A DNA stretch of 64,000 nt, taken from NCBI GenBank assembly GCA_030068075.1, contig CM057835.1, forward strand, positions 20,113,957-20,177,956. The letters run 5' to 3'. The position numbers were made by a program, and so were the translations under genes. This DNA is from Paguma larvata. Taxonomy: Eukaryota > Chordata > Mammalia > Carnivora > Viverridae. The notes beneath the pieces are model-generated. The model ran no database searches. It worked only from the letters and a program-made list of their open reading frames with translations, and was not told where the DNA came from. Positions within the stretch are counted from its first letter, which is position 1. Each line of letters starts with the position of its first letter. Positions 11,346-23,700 of the stretch are shown here, one piece after another.

Positions 11346-11553
11346 GGGGCGCCTGGGTGGCTCAGTCGGTTGAGCCTCCAACTTCAGCTCAGGTCATGAT
11401 CTCACCGTCTGTGAGTTTGAGCCCGACGTTGGGCTCTGTGCTGACAGCTCAGAGCCTGGAGCCTGCTTCAGATTCTATGTCTCCCTCTCTCTGCCCCTTC
11501 CCTGCTCACACCCTGTCTCTTTCTCTCAAAAATAAATAAACATTAAAAAAAAA
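11346..11553 (+). mobile_element. SINEC with perfect 15-bp target duplication
   Basis: TTAAAATAATTTCCT occurs at 11331-11345 and 11554-11568. The head is GGGGCGCCTGGGTGGCTCAG, the unmutated family form. Confidence 0.97.
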
Positions 11554-11759
11554 TTAAAATAATTTCCTAAAGGTCCTTTACATAAACAGTATTAACATTT
11601 CTCTTGCTACCTTTTTTTTTCATCATGGGCATATATAGCAAGTGTTTCCTAATGAGGATGTAAAGGGAAAATAAAGAACACTGAGAAAATATTAAGGAAA
11701 TGATCAAATATATTGACCTGATTCATGAATCAAAATAATCCTTCTTTGTTCCTTCACAG

Positions 11760-11843
11760 GTTAAGAGAGATGGAGATCTCCACAAGAATTTGGAGAAGAG
11801 TCCCACTAATTATTAAGATTCTGGACTAGATCCATTCGGAAAG
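11760..11843 (+). other. STARD6: Probable 5' UTR exon of STARD6
   Basis: An 84-base segment is bounded by a good acceptor (TCCTTCACAG|G) and a good donor (GGAAAG|GTAAAG). It lies between the promoter and the first STARD6 coding exon and has no open frame leading into it. It fits a leader exon. Transcript evidence is needed. Confidence 0.45.
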
Positions 11844-12119
11844 GTAAAGAAACTGAAATTCTACTAGGAAAAAGGAGTTGTGATGGTTTACTAAAGCTTT
11901 TCAAATATAAATGTCAACGAGCTGTTATGCCTTACTGGAGAACAAAACAAGAGAAGGTGGGTTTATGATCCAACCCAGAGCTTTAGGTGAGAGTTCATTA
12001 AGACATGGTTCTGATCATTAAACTTTAAGAAGGTTTATTAAGGCAGCTCTTTGGAGAGTTTTTTAAAAGGTAGATTGAAATGTGTCATTTCAAGAAAAGA
12101 AACTAGTGTTTCTGATCAT

Positions 12120-12325
12120 CAAGAAGAGGCCCCACACTGTTTCAATCATTTTGGCATACATTAACTCACTTAACCCTTATAATGATCCCATGAGATAGGT
12201 ATTAGATCTATAGATAGATGTAAAAATTGAAGATTAAGAGTTAAGCAGTTTATTCAAAAAAACATAGTTGGTTGTGAGTGGCGAAGTTGGGATTTGAACC
12301 CAGCTGCGTGTTTGTTTCCACCATA
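12120..12325 (-). repeat. MIR element, antisense
   Basis: AACCCTTATAATGATCCCAT, GAGATAGGTATTAG, then GCGAAGTTGGGATTTGAACC, is reverse MIR. Confidence 0.75.
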
Positions 12326-12771
12326 CCAACCAGCTTCCCCTACCTGAAAACTAGATGGTGGGCCAAAGGACCAATGAGACTCCAGTTTCCTGAATGCATT
12401 CAGAACAGAAACAGTGCCTTACCTGTTTTTGCCACACCTACCACAGTACCCAATCCCTAGTAAAGGATTTAGTAAATGTTTCTATTGAATTGGTTTGAAC
12501 TTGATTCTGTCTGAAGAGGTGAAATTTAAACAAGACACCAACGAAGAGGAGTCTGTCATTCATGTTTGGGAAGAATGTTACAAGCAGAGGGGAACAGTAA
12601 GTACAAAGACCCTGAGGTAGGAAGATGCTTGGTTGTATTTGAGGAACAGCCAAGTCAATATGACGGAAGCTGAGTGGGAGTGAAGACAGGTGGGAGTTGC
12701 TTTTGGAAAGGAAGCCAAGGGTCAGATCATTTAGTGCCACTGCCCTCACTTTAAAAACACTAATTCTCAGG

Positions 12772-12990
12772 ACGCCTGGGTGGCTCAGTCTGTTGAGCCT
12801 CTGACTTCGGCTCAGGTCATGATCTCACTGTTCATGGATTTGAGCCCTCCGTCAGGCTCTGTGCTGACAACTCAGAGCCCAGAGCCTGCTTCAGATAATG
12901 TGTCTCCCTGTCTCTCTGCCCCTCCCCTGCTTGTGCTCTGTCTCTCTCTTTCAAAAATAAATAGACATTAAAAAAAATTTTTTAATAAGT
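12772..12990 (+). mobile_element. SINEC
   Basis: The GGACGCCTGGGTGGCTCAG head, core and AATAAATAGACATTAAAA tail are present. It lies upstream of the STARD6 coding exons. Confidence 0.95.
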
Positions 12991-13089
12991 ACTTAAATAA
13001 ATAATAAAAAGACATTCCCAAGAGCACATGATCATCAGATGATGAAGCTTTACAGGAGAAAGGAGGCATGATTAAGCTGTTGGAAATGT

Positions 13090-13315
13090 TAATGATTTAT
13101 TGACTGATTATTATGTGCCAGGCATGGAGTAGGACAGTTTGGTGCATTATCGCATTTAATCCTCACATTAATTCTACATTTAGTTATTATCCCAGAAAAT
13201 GGGAAAACAGAAATAGTAAATAATGTGGTTCACAATTAGCGGCAGAGGCAGGATTTGACCAAGGTCTCTTTCAGTCCAAAGTCTGCTCTTCAAAGTACAC
13301 CACACTTTCTCATTT
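13090..13315 (-). repeat. MIR element, antisense
   Basis: TTATGTGCCAGGCATGGAGT, ATTTAATCCTCACATTAATT, then GCGGCAGAGGCAGGATTTGA, is reverse MIR. It lies shortly before STARD6 exon 1. Confidence 0.75.
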
Positions 13316-13523
13316 GAAAGACTACGAATAAGGAAGAAGGAATTCATATGTGCATGCATTTAGCAATTATTAAATAAAAACTTAATTAAAAAACAAGTAG
13401 TGATGATTCATTACCATGTGATAGGCACTGTAGAAATAGTATTAAAATGTAATATGGCATTTTAAAATGGCTTTGTATGATTATATTCTTACCAGCCATC
13501 TGTTTTTACAGCTTTGCAGGTAG

Positions 13524-13613
13524 ATGGACTATAAGGCACTTGCCCAAGAAACTGCTCAAGAAGTTTTAGGATACAATCAAGATACATCAGGCTGGAAAGT
13601 GGTTAAGACTTCA
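13524..13613 (+). CDS. STARD6: STARD6 coding exon 1
   Basis: The exon encodes residues 1-30, from [17 protein letters not shown] to VVKTS, and ends at the donor TCA|GTAAGG in phase 0. The exon itself begins a few bases upstream of the ATG, at an acceptor at 13511 (TTTTTACAG) or 13519. The N-terminal helix of the START fold lies here. Confidence 0.93.
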
Positions 13614-16600
13614 GTAAGGAAACAAGTTAAATATGGTTCGAGAGTTTATTTTTTAATGGGAAGCGATTCATTATAAAGACTTTTTAAAATATTTTCTTTT
13701 ACAAACCAGAAAATATATATTTTTATTTTTTGTTTGTTGGTTTTTCTTTTTTTTTTTCTGTATCTGACAGCTAATTTATTTCTGGATTTTTATTCCCCTT
13801 TGAGAAAAAGATCACTGTTTCCAGCAAGGCTTCTAAAAAATTCCATGGAAATCTGTGAGTACAGTTTCCTATTTATAGACATTTTGAATTCAATGACATT
13901 GATATATCTAGAATTCAGTGCTGCTTCATTGGCTATAACATTGCTTGATAGTGATCAGGAAATAGAAATGAATTATTAAGTCCCTAGTTTCGAATGTGAT
14001 ATTAATAAATTAGAGCAATTAGGTACCGTGTAATCATTTTCAAACTTGAAGACAATCGGAAAAAAAATTACTTCCAAGTGAACAATTCACTAAGACAGGA
14101 AATTTATACTTCAAGAAATAATTACTATAAAAACAGATTGGTGTTTTCTTGATAACAGTAGTGTTTTTGCAGCCTTTCAAACATTTCACCTTTCCATTAA
14201 ATGAGCCCCTATAAAGTAAAGTTTATTTCCCCAAGTCATTTCTCTTGTTGACATATATAATGTTTTCTGAAAGCTGCTTTTAAGGATATTTTTGAGGATC
14301 CTGTTATTTCAAATATAACTACACTGAGGGTAATTGTGCTGACATTTTAACTTTATTCTTAAGAGTTGTTCATTGATTGCTCATGATATCACATTAAAGC
14401 AAATACATCATACGTTATTGAAATCAATTCTTAGGGGCGCCTGGGTGGCTCAGTCGGTTAGGCATCTGACTTCGGCTCAGGTCATGATCTCACAATTTGT
14501 GAGTTCAAGCCCTACATCAGGCTCTGTGCTGACGGCTTTCAGATTCTGTGTCTCCCTGTCTCTCTGCCCCTCCCCTGCTCATGCTCTGCCTCTGTCTCTC
14601 AGTAATAAATTGTTGAAATCAATTCTTATTCCATTTCTTTTTTTTCTGATCTACTTCATTTTATATTTCTTGCCCTTTTTTTATCTGACTAAAATTTACT
14701 TACCTTTTGTCTCAATCCAATCTTTTTTACTATAGGACAAAACTGGTATGCTTTGTCCTACTCATTTTAATAATTATCAGGAAGATAATCCCTGCCTTCG
14801 TTGTCTAAATAAGTAATGATTCTAATAGAGGCGCTTTCAAAAACAGACCGAGGAGGGAAGTAGGTGAGGTCAATCCCAGTGACACTAAAGGAATGAACTC
14901 TTAGAAAAATATTACAGCTTGTTGGCACCTTACACACCGGACAAGTATAGACAGCCACCTATGCATCAAAGAACCCTTGGAAGTTATTTATTCATTCAAC
15001 AATACTTCTTGGATATTTGTGTGCAAAGTGTTATACCATGCCTAGAGCCATTCAAGGAATAGCTCAAAATGGGCTGTTCTAAAGCTTTATGGAGATTTTT
15101 GAGGCATGCAAAGCTAAACAAATAAAAATTGAAACTTTTTCATTCGCATTTTAAGTGAAATTTATACGTACTGCGTACTAGTTATTGATGCACAAAAATA
15201 TCTTGCCCCATGTCTTAGTGACGTAACGTTTATTATCCTATGGGTATTTGTGCCTCTGCCTCAAGGATTCCTACAAAGCTGCAATTAAGCTGTCACCTGG
15301 GGCTTTGGTCTCATCTGGAGGCAGCTCTGCTTCCAAGCTCACCTCCATGGTTGTTGGCAGAATTCTGTTCCTCCTGGGCTTGTTGGACGGAGGGCCTCAG
15401 CTCCTTTCTGGCTTCAGGCCGGAAGCCTTCCTCAGTTCCTTGATACGGACTGCTCCACAGAGCTATTCACAACATGGTGTTTGCTTCCCTCACAGTGAGG
15501 GGTCTAGGAGAGAACAAGAGAAGGAGCAAACAAGTCAGAAGCCAAAGCCTTTTTCTGCTGCCTAATCTTGGAAGTGACCTCTCATCACTTCTGGAATATT
15601 CAGTTTATTAGAAGTGAATCACTAGATCCAGCCCCGACTCAGGGGAAGGGGAATGTGTGAGTACCAGGAAGTGGAGATGGCGGGGGCCATGTTAGAGACT
15701 ACCTATCACACACTGGTTTTGGAAAACCGTCTTTTAATTCTTTTTTATAGTTGTGCTATAGTCCAGTAAATGTCAGACACAGCTTTAAAATTAGGGTTAC
15801 GGGGCACCTGGGTAGCTCAGTCAGTTAAGCATCCGACTCTTGATTTCAGCTCAAGTCATCATCTCATGGTTCATGAGTTCAAGCCCCCATCAGGCTCTGT
15901 GCTGATGGCACGGAGCCTGCTCTGGATTCTCTCTCCCCCTTTCTCTCTGCCTCTCCTCCCACTCAGTCTCTCTCTCACTCAAAATTAAAATAACTTAAAA
16001 TAGGGGCGCCCGGGTGGCTCAGTTGGTTAAGCGGCCGACTTCGGCTCAGGTCATGATCTCGCGGTCTGTGAGTTCGAGCCCCGCGTCGGGCTCTGTTCTG
16101 ACAGCTCTGAGCCTGGAGCCTGCTCCACATTCTGTGTCTCCCTCGCTCTCTGCCCCTCCCCCGCTCATGCTCTGTCTCTTCCTGTCTCAAAAATATATAA
16201 ACATTAAAAAAAAAAAAAACAAATAAAAATAAAATAAAATAACTTAAAATAAATAAATAAAATTAAGTTTGATAAAAGGTAATGAAACTCAGTTTTGCAT
16301 GCTTGTTTTCTCAAGCCCAACCCACAGATTCTTCTAAATTTGCCATGTTTATGTGCAGAAGGAGAATATGGCTGGAGCAGTTTATAATTTTTTCAAAATA
16401 CCTCCATTATTCTGTGTCAGCTGTGGCAGATATTTGGGTTACTACAAAGGAAACTTGTCCGAATATGTTGGTCAGGTTGTCTGGCTCAGTCAAGAGTAGA
16501 CCTCCCCTGGTCTAGATTGAGAAGAAAGTGAGAATTGCAGCCAAATCAAGGGGGAAATCTAGGGAAGCTTAAAACTTTCCCAGTACATCAAAGAGAGCTC

Positions 16601-17757
16601 CACATTTTACTTAAAGAATTGGAAATAACCAAAGTGAGAAACATGCGTATGGATTTAGAGTGGGCAACAGAGTGTGAACATTGCACACTTTCAGGGAGAC
16701 AGGATGGTCTAATGCTATTTGCCAAACCAGTATCTAGGAGAAATGTAATCCCTCAAAATCCCCTGTGGGGGGAAAGGGTTGTATTGACAAATAAGTTTTT
16801 CAAAACACTCCAGACTATTATTCTCTTCTTGGAGATACACTCTGAGGTTAGAGAAATCCTAGAGTAAAGAAACCTATTTAATCTCAAATTAAACTTTTCC
16901 AAATGTTTTTGACCAAGGACATGCTTGTAAAACATTGGCCTGGATAACGGATCACTCATCTCAGATTTGGACCCTAAGAGAAGCTCTAATCGACTAGATA
17001 TGTACAGAGAAGTGATTTATTTTTCATTATTTTCCTGCTACCATCCTAGTGTAGGCCACTACCATCTCTAATCTGGATGAGCTCAGTAACTCCTAATGGA
17101 CTCCGTGGATCTATTCTTACTCAACTCTATCCCATTCTTCACACAATGGCCAAAGTAGATTCTTGAAATAATTCAGATTATGTCACCCCCCTACCTAAAA
17201 TCTTCTAAGGGCTTCTCATTGCATCTAAAATAAAATCCAAACCCTTTATCAAGCTCCACGTGGCACTATCTAACCCTAGCCGCCTCTCCTACCACTTCAC
17301 CCTCACCCTCCTACTACTGTTGCGTGAATGCAGTGAACCTAAACCCACCTCAGAGCCAGGCTCTTCTCTTGCCTGGTGTGCTCTTCCCCCAAGTATTTCT
17401 GAGGCTAATGTCATTTTTGTCCCCAAGAGCTCAGCCTCCTTGCTCGCTAGAGTGACCTTCCTGGCCACACCCAGCTGCCGCTGGCTACATTACTCCTCTG
17501 CTGCATTCTTCGTTTGAATCTATCACCATATGAAATTTATCTTCTTCCTTTGTTTTCTTATTTATTATATGTTTTATTAGAATATAAACTTGGGGCACCT
17601 GGGTGGCTCGGTCGGTTAAGTGTCCGACTCTTGGAGTTGGCTCAGGTCATGATCTCCCAATTCGTGGGATCGAGCCCCATGCGGGGCTGTGCACTGTCAG
17701 CACGGAGCCTGCTTGGGATTCTCTCTCTGCCCCTCCCCTGTTTGCGTGCTCTCTCAT

Positions 17758-17794
<37 letters not shown>

Positions 17795-20700
17795 ATAAAT
17801 AAACATTTTAAAAAAGACCATAAACTTGATGGAATAGGAACGAGATTATAAAGAAATCGCTTTTGTTCATCACAGTATCCCTAACACCAGAGGAGTGCTA
17901 TCACTCAGACACTCAGCAAATGTGTCTTGAATGAATTTATGGACTTTAGTTCTATTATATTGGTTGCCAAATAGAAAGTATTTAAATTTCCCTTGTAACT
18001 GCAGTACAAAAATGTAAACCAAAGATAGCTTCTTAGCACTTACAGCTTGATTTCATAATTTAGTACCCCAAAAATTCCTTTTGTGGTTAGCTTGGAGCAC
18101 TTGGGTATATGCAAGAGAAGAGTGCCAGTTCTTTGGTCGGAATTTCTTTCTTTCTGCCCTCAAAGGATGAAATACAGATTACCAGCACACAGTTCAACCC
18201 TACAAATTCCCCAAAATGTTAGCAGTTACTAACATTTATTAATCTTTTACTATATGTCAGGCAGTAGGGTAATAATTTTCTTCAATGTTTAATTTACTCC
18301 TACATCCTACAAGTATTTTCTAGCCTACTCTTTTTCCTTGCATATATCACACTTCTATTTCTTTGCATGAATGCCTCATAGTTTTTTTATTGAAAACTGA
18401 ATATTTAAATAATGTGACAACTCTGGATACAGATTCCACCTACCCACCCAGGGCTTGTTGTTATATTTGTTTATTAGTTGAGAGTTGAGACTAGACTGGA
18501 AGTCTAGTCTGCAGCCTCTGATAAACCCTGCTCTGATTTTTCCTTATTTTTATCTTATAGCCCATAGGAAGGATTAACATAAGCCATTTATTGATCACAA
18601 GTTATGCTTAAGACTGCCAAACGAGTAAGATTTTTACCATTTACAGTTGGATCTGTGTGTGGCTTAAAGACTGTTTTCACAATTCAACAGTTTCATGATT
18701 TTGTCCCGCACTTAGCCAGGGACAAGTAACTTGGAAGTTCTGTAACAGGTCACTCCTCAGAGGGAGCACTCGTGGGCATACAGACATTCTTCCAGAACAG
18801 TAGCAAAGAGTATGATTTTATTTTAAAGTGGTCAGAATACATTATGTGTCAGAGGTTATATTTAAATCCCTTAAGGCAGTAGGGCTTCAATTCTTTGTTG
18901 ATTAATCTGTATGCAGCTTGGAAAATGCTTATAAATCACCAACCCATATCTTGCATTGAATGTTCCTGTGAGGGGCAGCCTGGTACATCCATTCTGATTG
19001 TTCCCGAGTAGGGGCAGCCTAGTACATCTAGTATGATTATTCCTGAATAGGAGCAGCCTGGGACACCCAGTATAATTATTCCAAGCGGGCAGTCCTTTAC
19101 ATCCACTCTGATTACCCCATAGTAGTGGCAGCCTGGTACATCCAAAATGCCTGAGTAGGACCATCCTCATACATACACTCTGATTGTCCTGCAGAGGGGC
19201 AGCCTGGAACCTCTAATCTGATTGCTCAGAGTTGGAGCAACCTAGAACCACACCCTTCGCTTTGGTTAGAGGCTTTGACTTCGTTGACTGATTGCTTTGA
19301 CTCGAGGCAGCCCAGTACATCCTCCTGATTGCTCTGTATGGGGGCAGCCGAGGACATGCAATCTGATAGCTCCTAGGAGGAGCACCCCAGCACATCCTCC
19401 TGAGTGCCCCGAATAGCGGCAGTCTTGTAGTCTTTTCTTACTGCTCCAGAGAGGGGGCAGCCCCGTTCATAAACTCTGATTGTTCTGAGTCTGGGCAGCC
19501 CAGGACATCCAATCTGATTAGTTCTGATGGGAGCAGCCTAGTACATGCCTTCTGATTTCTCTGAGTAGGGGCAGCCTAGTACCTCCCCTCTTTTCTAGGT
19601 AGGAGCTGCCTAGTACACACACTCCGATTGCTCTGAATAGGGGCAGCCTATAGATCCACTCTGATTGCTCTGAGTAAGGGTATCCTCGCACATCCATTCT
19701 TCTGTCTTGAGTGGGGGCAACAGCATACATCCAGTCCACTTGCTCTGAGTAGGGGCAGTCTACTGCACACACACAGCCTTCCATGCCGCAGCCCGCCTCC
19801 CAGGGTTCATCTAGCTGTATCTCTCCCTACTTCTGGCTGATCTTGTTCTTTTGTATTAGTTCTGTGTAACTCCTCTAACTGTTCACTGACAAAAATCTGT
19901 ATTCTTTTTTAAAATTTTCTCCACATTTTGTTCCAAATGAAATCCGTCTTCTCAGGCATAACTGACATGCTGCCAGCTCAGCTGAGATGCTGCCAGCTCA
20001 TTGTGTCCTGCTTTTGCCCCTGAGCAGAGGCGACACACTACTACTGGAGCTGAGTGACACCTCCATCCATGAGCAGAAGGGGGACTTGAGGGTGACATTG
20101 GGGAGAGATTCTACTATGACTTCAGTTTGCCCTCTCAATGTAGCAGGAAGGGGAAACAGGTCTCAGTATTTACGGCCTGTTGTGCCTTGGACAGAGCCCT
20201 CATCCTATCAGTAAACTCTGGGTCAGGTAAGGAAGCCTTGGTCTTCTCAGCAGTGCCTGCTGGGAATAGAGTTTAACAGCATGAGCTGAGCAGTGTCAGT
20301 GACCCACCATTCTGGGATGAAACCATAGCCCTAGATTGGAGCTAGTTGGGGAGAGGGAGCCCCTCCTAGTCTTCCAGGGGTGAGGAGGGGTCGGCTAGAA
20401 GCAGGTCGTGGCTCAGATGCTACAGACTCTTACTTTTCCTTCTAGATTTAGTAGTTATTCTTGAATAAATGTTTCCATTTCTTCAATGCCCTTAGGTCAT
20501 TTCCTAGAGAATTTCAGTACCGGTTTCTTGAGGTCATTTTCACCAGTCTGTTGTTGTGAACAGTTGTCTTCACTGTGGAGGAGGATTTACTAAGATCCTC
20601 ACACAGCTACTCTGGAGGTCCCACACCCAACTCTAATATCACATAGGATATGTGAAAAATATGATCACTAAAAGCCTGTGAGTGTCTTATCATCTCACAG

Positions 20701-23700
20701 ATGCTTCCCGAATTTACACATTCTCGTGTCTGAAATTGACACTTCATATTATTTTTCTCCTCCTCAGCCTCCTAGCTACTCTTCTGGCAGTGCTCATTCA
20801 CAAAAATCATAAAAGGCTATGAAGTATTTAGAGACATTAAAATTAGTATGTTGATATAAATCCACATGAAAACTTCATGAAATACATGGTCTATAGATAA
20901 AGTGTAACTTCATATATTCTGAAGTATCAGTTATTCCATATATCAGCTAAAGCTGGTCAGAAACTGTAAAAGACAAGAGAAAATAGTTAAAATATATATT
21001 TCTTAAATTTTTAGAGAGAGAGCCTGAGCAAGGGGGAGGGGCAGGAGAGAGAGAGAACCCCAGGCAGGCTCCATGCTCAATGTGGAGCTGGGTGTGGGAG
21101 GGACTAGATCCCAAAACCCTGGGATCATGACCCAAGCTGAAATCAAGAGTCGACCAAGTGAACCATAGGCACCATGGTTAAAATATTTTTAACTTGACCT
21201 GAGGTCACTTCATGAATAATGAGCACAAAGCTTTATTGTAGATCATAGTAAAACATCTAATGAACTGTTCATCTTAATGACCAATAGATATAAAAATATA
21301 GCTTAGATCCAAATATGACAAAATTATTATCTCTGAAAGAGCCATGAATACAGTAGACATTAATACCCAAGATACATTAATGTTTTGTTTTCAAAGAGGC
21401 CTGATATTTACATATTTTTTTAAAAACCACTAACTCTAATTAGTGAATTAAGATGAGGTCATTTTTAACTAGTAGCCTACCCTCTGCCCAAGACACAGCT
21501 TTAACTGTGTTTTATAATCTTCCAAAAAAACAAAATAAATAATTTCTGCCTTGTAGTCATGTAATACCTGTAGCTTATACTTTTCTCATCTTTATGACTG
21601 GAAAATAAACAAATTAGCCCTTGAGTAGATAGTCTAAACCAGGGGTCGGTGTACTTTTTCAGTGAAAGTGCAGAGAATAAGTAAATATTTAGGCTTTGCA
21701 GCAACTATGGTCTCTGTTGCACCTACTTAGCTCTGCCATTATAGCATAGAAGCACAACACATACATAGACAATACATTTTTATGCCATTTATAGCACGAA
21801 AGCCCTATACATAAGTAGACATATACAACACATGATGAGTAAGTATGGCTGTGTTTCAATAAAACTAATTACAAAAACAGGAAGTACACTAGACCTGACC
21901 TATAGGCCATAGCTTGCCAACCCCTATTATAAACGGTAGATATGAAAAGTCACAAATCCTTAAATGTTGATAAACTTATAGGTATATTAGACATCCTTCC
22001 CTAAATTACATGAGATAGTCAATACTTTCTTATAAAATAGGCTTTGTGTTAGATGATCTTGCCCAACTGTAGGCTAAAGTAAGTGTTCTGAACATAATTA
22101 CATCAGCGAGGCTAAGCTATAATGTAGATTAGGTGTATTAAGTGCATTTTCGATGCAAGATATTCTCGACTTACGATGGAGAGAGCTTATTGTAACCCCA
22201 TCAGATCTTATTTATCTTAGTGTAACCCCATCAAAAGTCAAGGAAGATCTGTATATGTTAGTTAGAAATACCAAAAGGTTAGAAACTCTTCATACTCCTA
22301 GTTGACAATGTAACGAGAGAGAGAACTGATTAATAAAAAACAATTCATGGTAGTATATACATATCCCTTAATAGTTTTGTACTTAAATTTTAATTGTATT
22401 ATATCTGACTTCTTTTTCACAGGATCTGATAATTATTCAGGTTGTTTTCTTACTGTCTTATATACAGCTTCATAATAGGCTCTCAACTTTGTAGATCTGA
22501 AGGAAGGAAACGTTACACAGTAAGGAAATTTAAGGATATCTCATAGAGAAAATTTAGGACTAACTGAGCTTTTAAAGAGAAATTAACATACAAAGAAATA
22601 GTCTAATGAGTTCCTTATTTGTTCACCAAATCATCAAAACAAAGTTTCAGAGGAAGAACTATTCATAAATATGACTGTTTAGTATAATAAGTGTTTGGTT
22701 TTTGTCTCACTCCCCCCAGGAATTATAACTTTTCAGAGGTTTAAAATTTTGATTTTACTTAAACCTATCCCCTCAGGTTGGAAAGAATGATTAACTGGGA
22801 GAAGAGGAGAACCAATATTATTCAGACTTCATTTTTATTCAACAACCTTCTCCTAAATAGTGAGTTTTAATCCAGTTTTCTCACATTGTCTTAATTTCAC
22901 TGATGGATAACCAAATCTAATTTCACTGATGGATAAACTGGAAAATAAACAAATTGCCCAAACTCGGACGTGTGAAAAATAAATGAAATTCAAAAGTCAG
23001 TGTCTGTAAATAAAGTTCTGTTGTAACACAGACATGCCTATTCATTACATACTGTCCCTGGCTGCCTTACTGCTGCCCTAGCTAAGGGGCAACATAGTTG
23101 CAACACAGATCACGTGGCCTGCAAAGCCTGAATTATTTACCGTCTGGCCCTCTCCTGAAGAATTTGCTGACCACTGCTTTAGACTACACTACACCCTTAA
23201 ATTAAGAATTGCAGCTATAAGACACTGTATGTATAAACACACAAACTTCTCATCAATTACATTCGGCTTATGATAAATACAGCAAGTAAATATTTGTGAG
23301 ACAGATTTTAGAAAAGTCCTAAAAGAAAGTAGCCCCCGTAATAAGACAACTATAAAACATTGTAAATAAGATTTGTAGAAAAATGCATCTTGAAATAATT
23401 TATATTAATTACTGCAATGCTTATCTAAATAAACCTGGATGCTTCCAATTGAATATTAGTGTTTTGAATTGCTGATATTACCTACAAGTGTTCTTGACTG
23501 CTATTTGCTAAATTAGCCTGCTATGATGCATTATATTTAGAGCTACGCCTAAGCTTGTAAAATTTTGAATGTTCTCTATTTTGTTAACTATAGATACCGT
23601 GTTGAAGGAATAATTCCAGAATCAACAAATAAACTATCTGAGTTCCTCTACAAACCTGAAAACAGAGTTACATGGGATAAGTCATTGAAAGTGTACAATA

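Larger units (their letters stand above)
13855..23593. other. STARD6 large intron
   Basis: This 9.7-kb intron holds five SINEs, an L2, the 39-bp minisatellite and two hAT elements. The parts at 18000-18960 and 19780-20640 look like old LINE-derived sequence without clear family text. Confidence 0.8.

Noticed and set aside
18871..19784. Repeat protein encoded on the minus strand
   Set aside because: The frames come from the 39-bp minisatellite period, are broken several times, and have no start or splice context.
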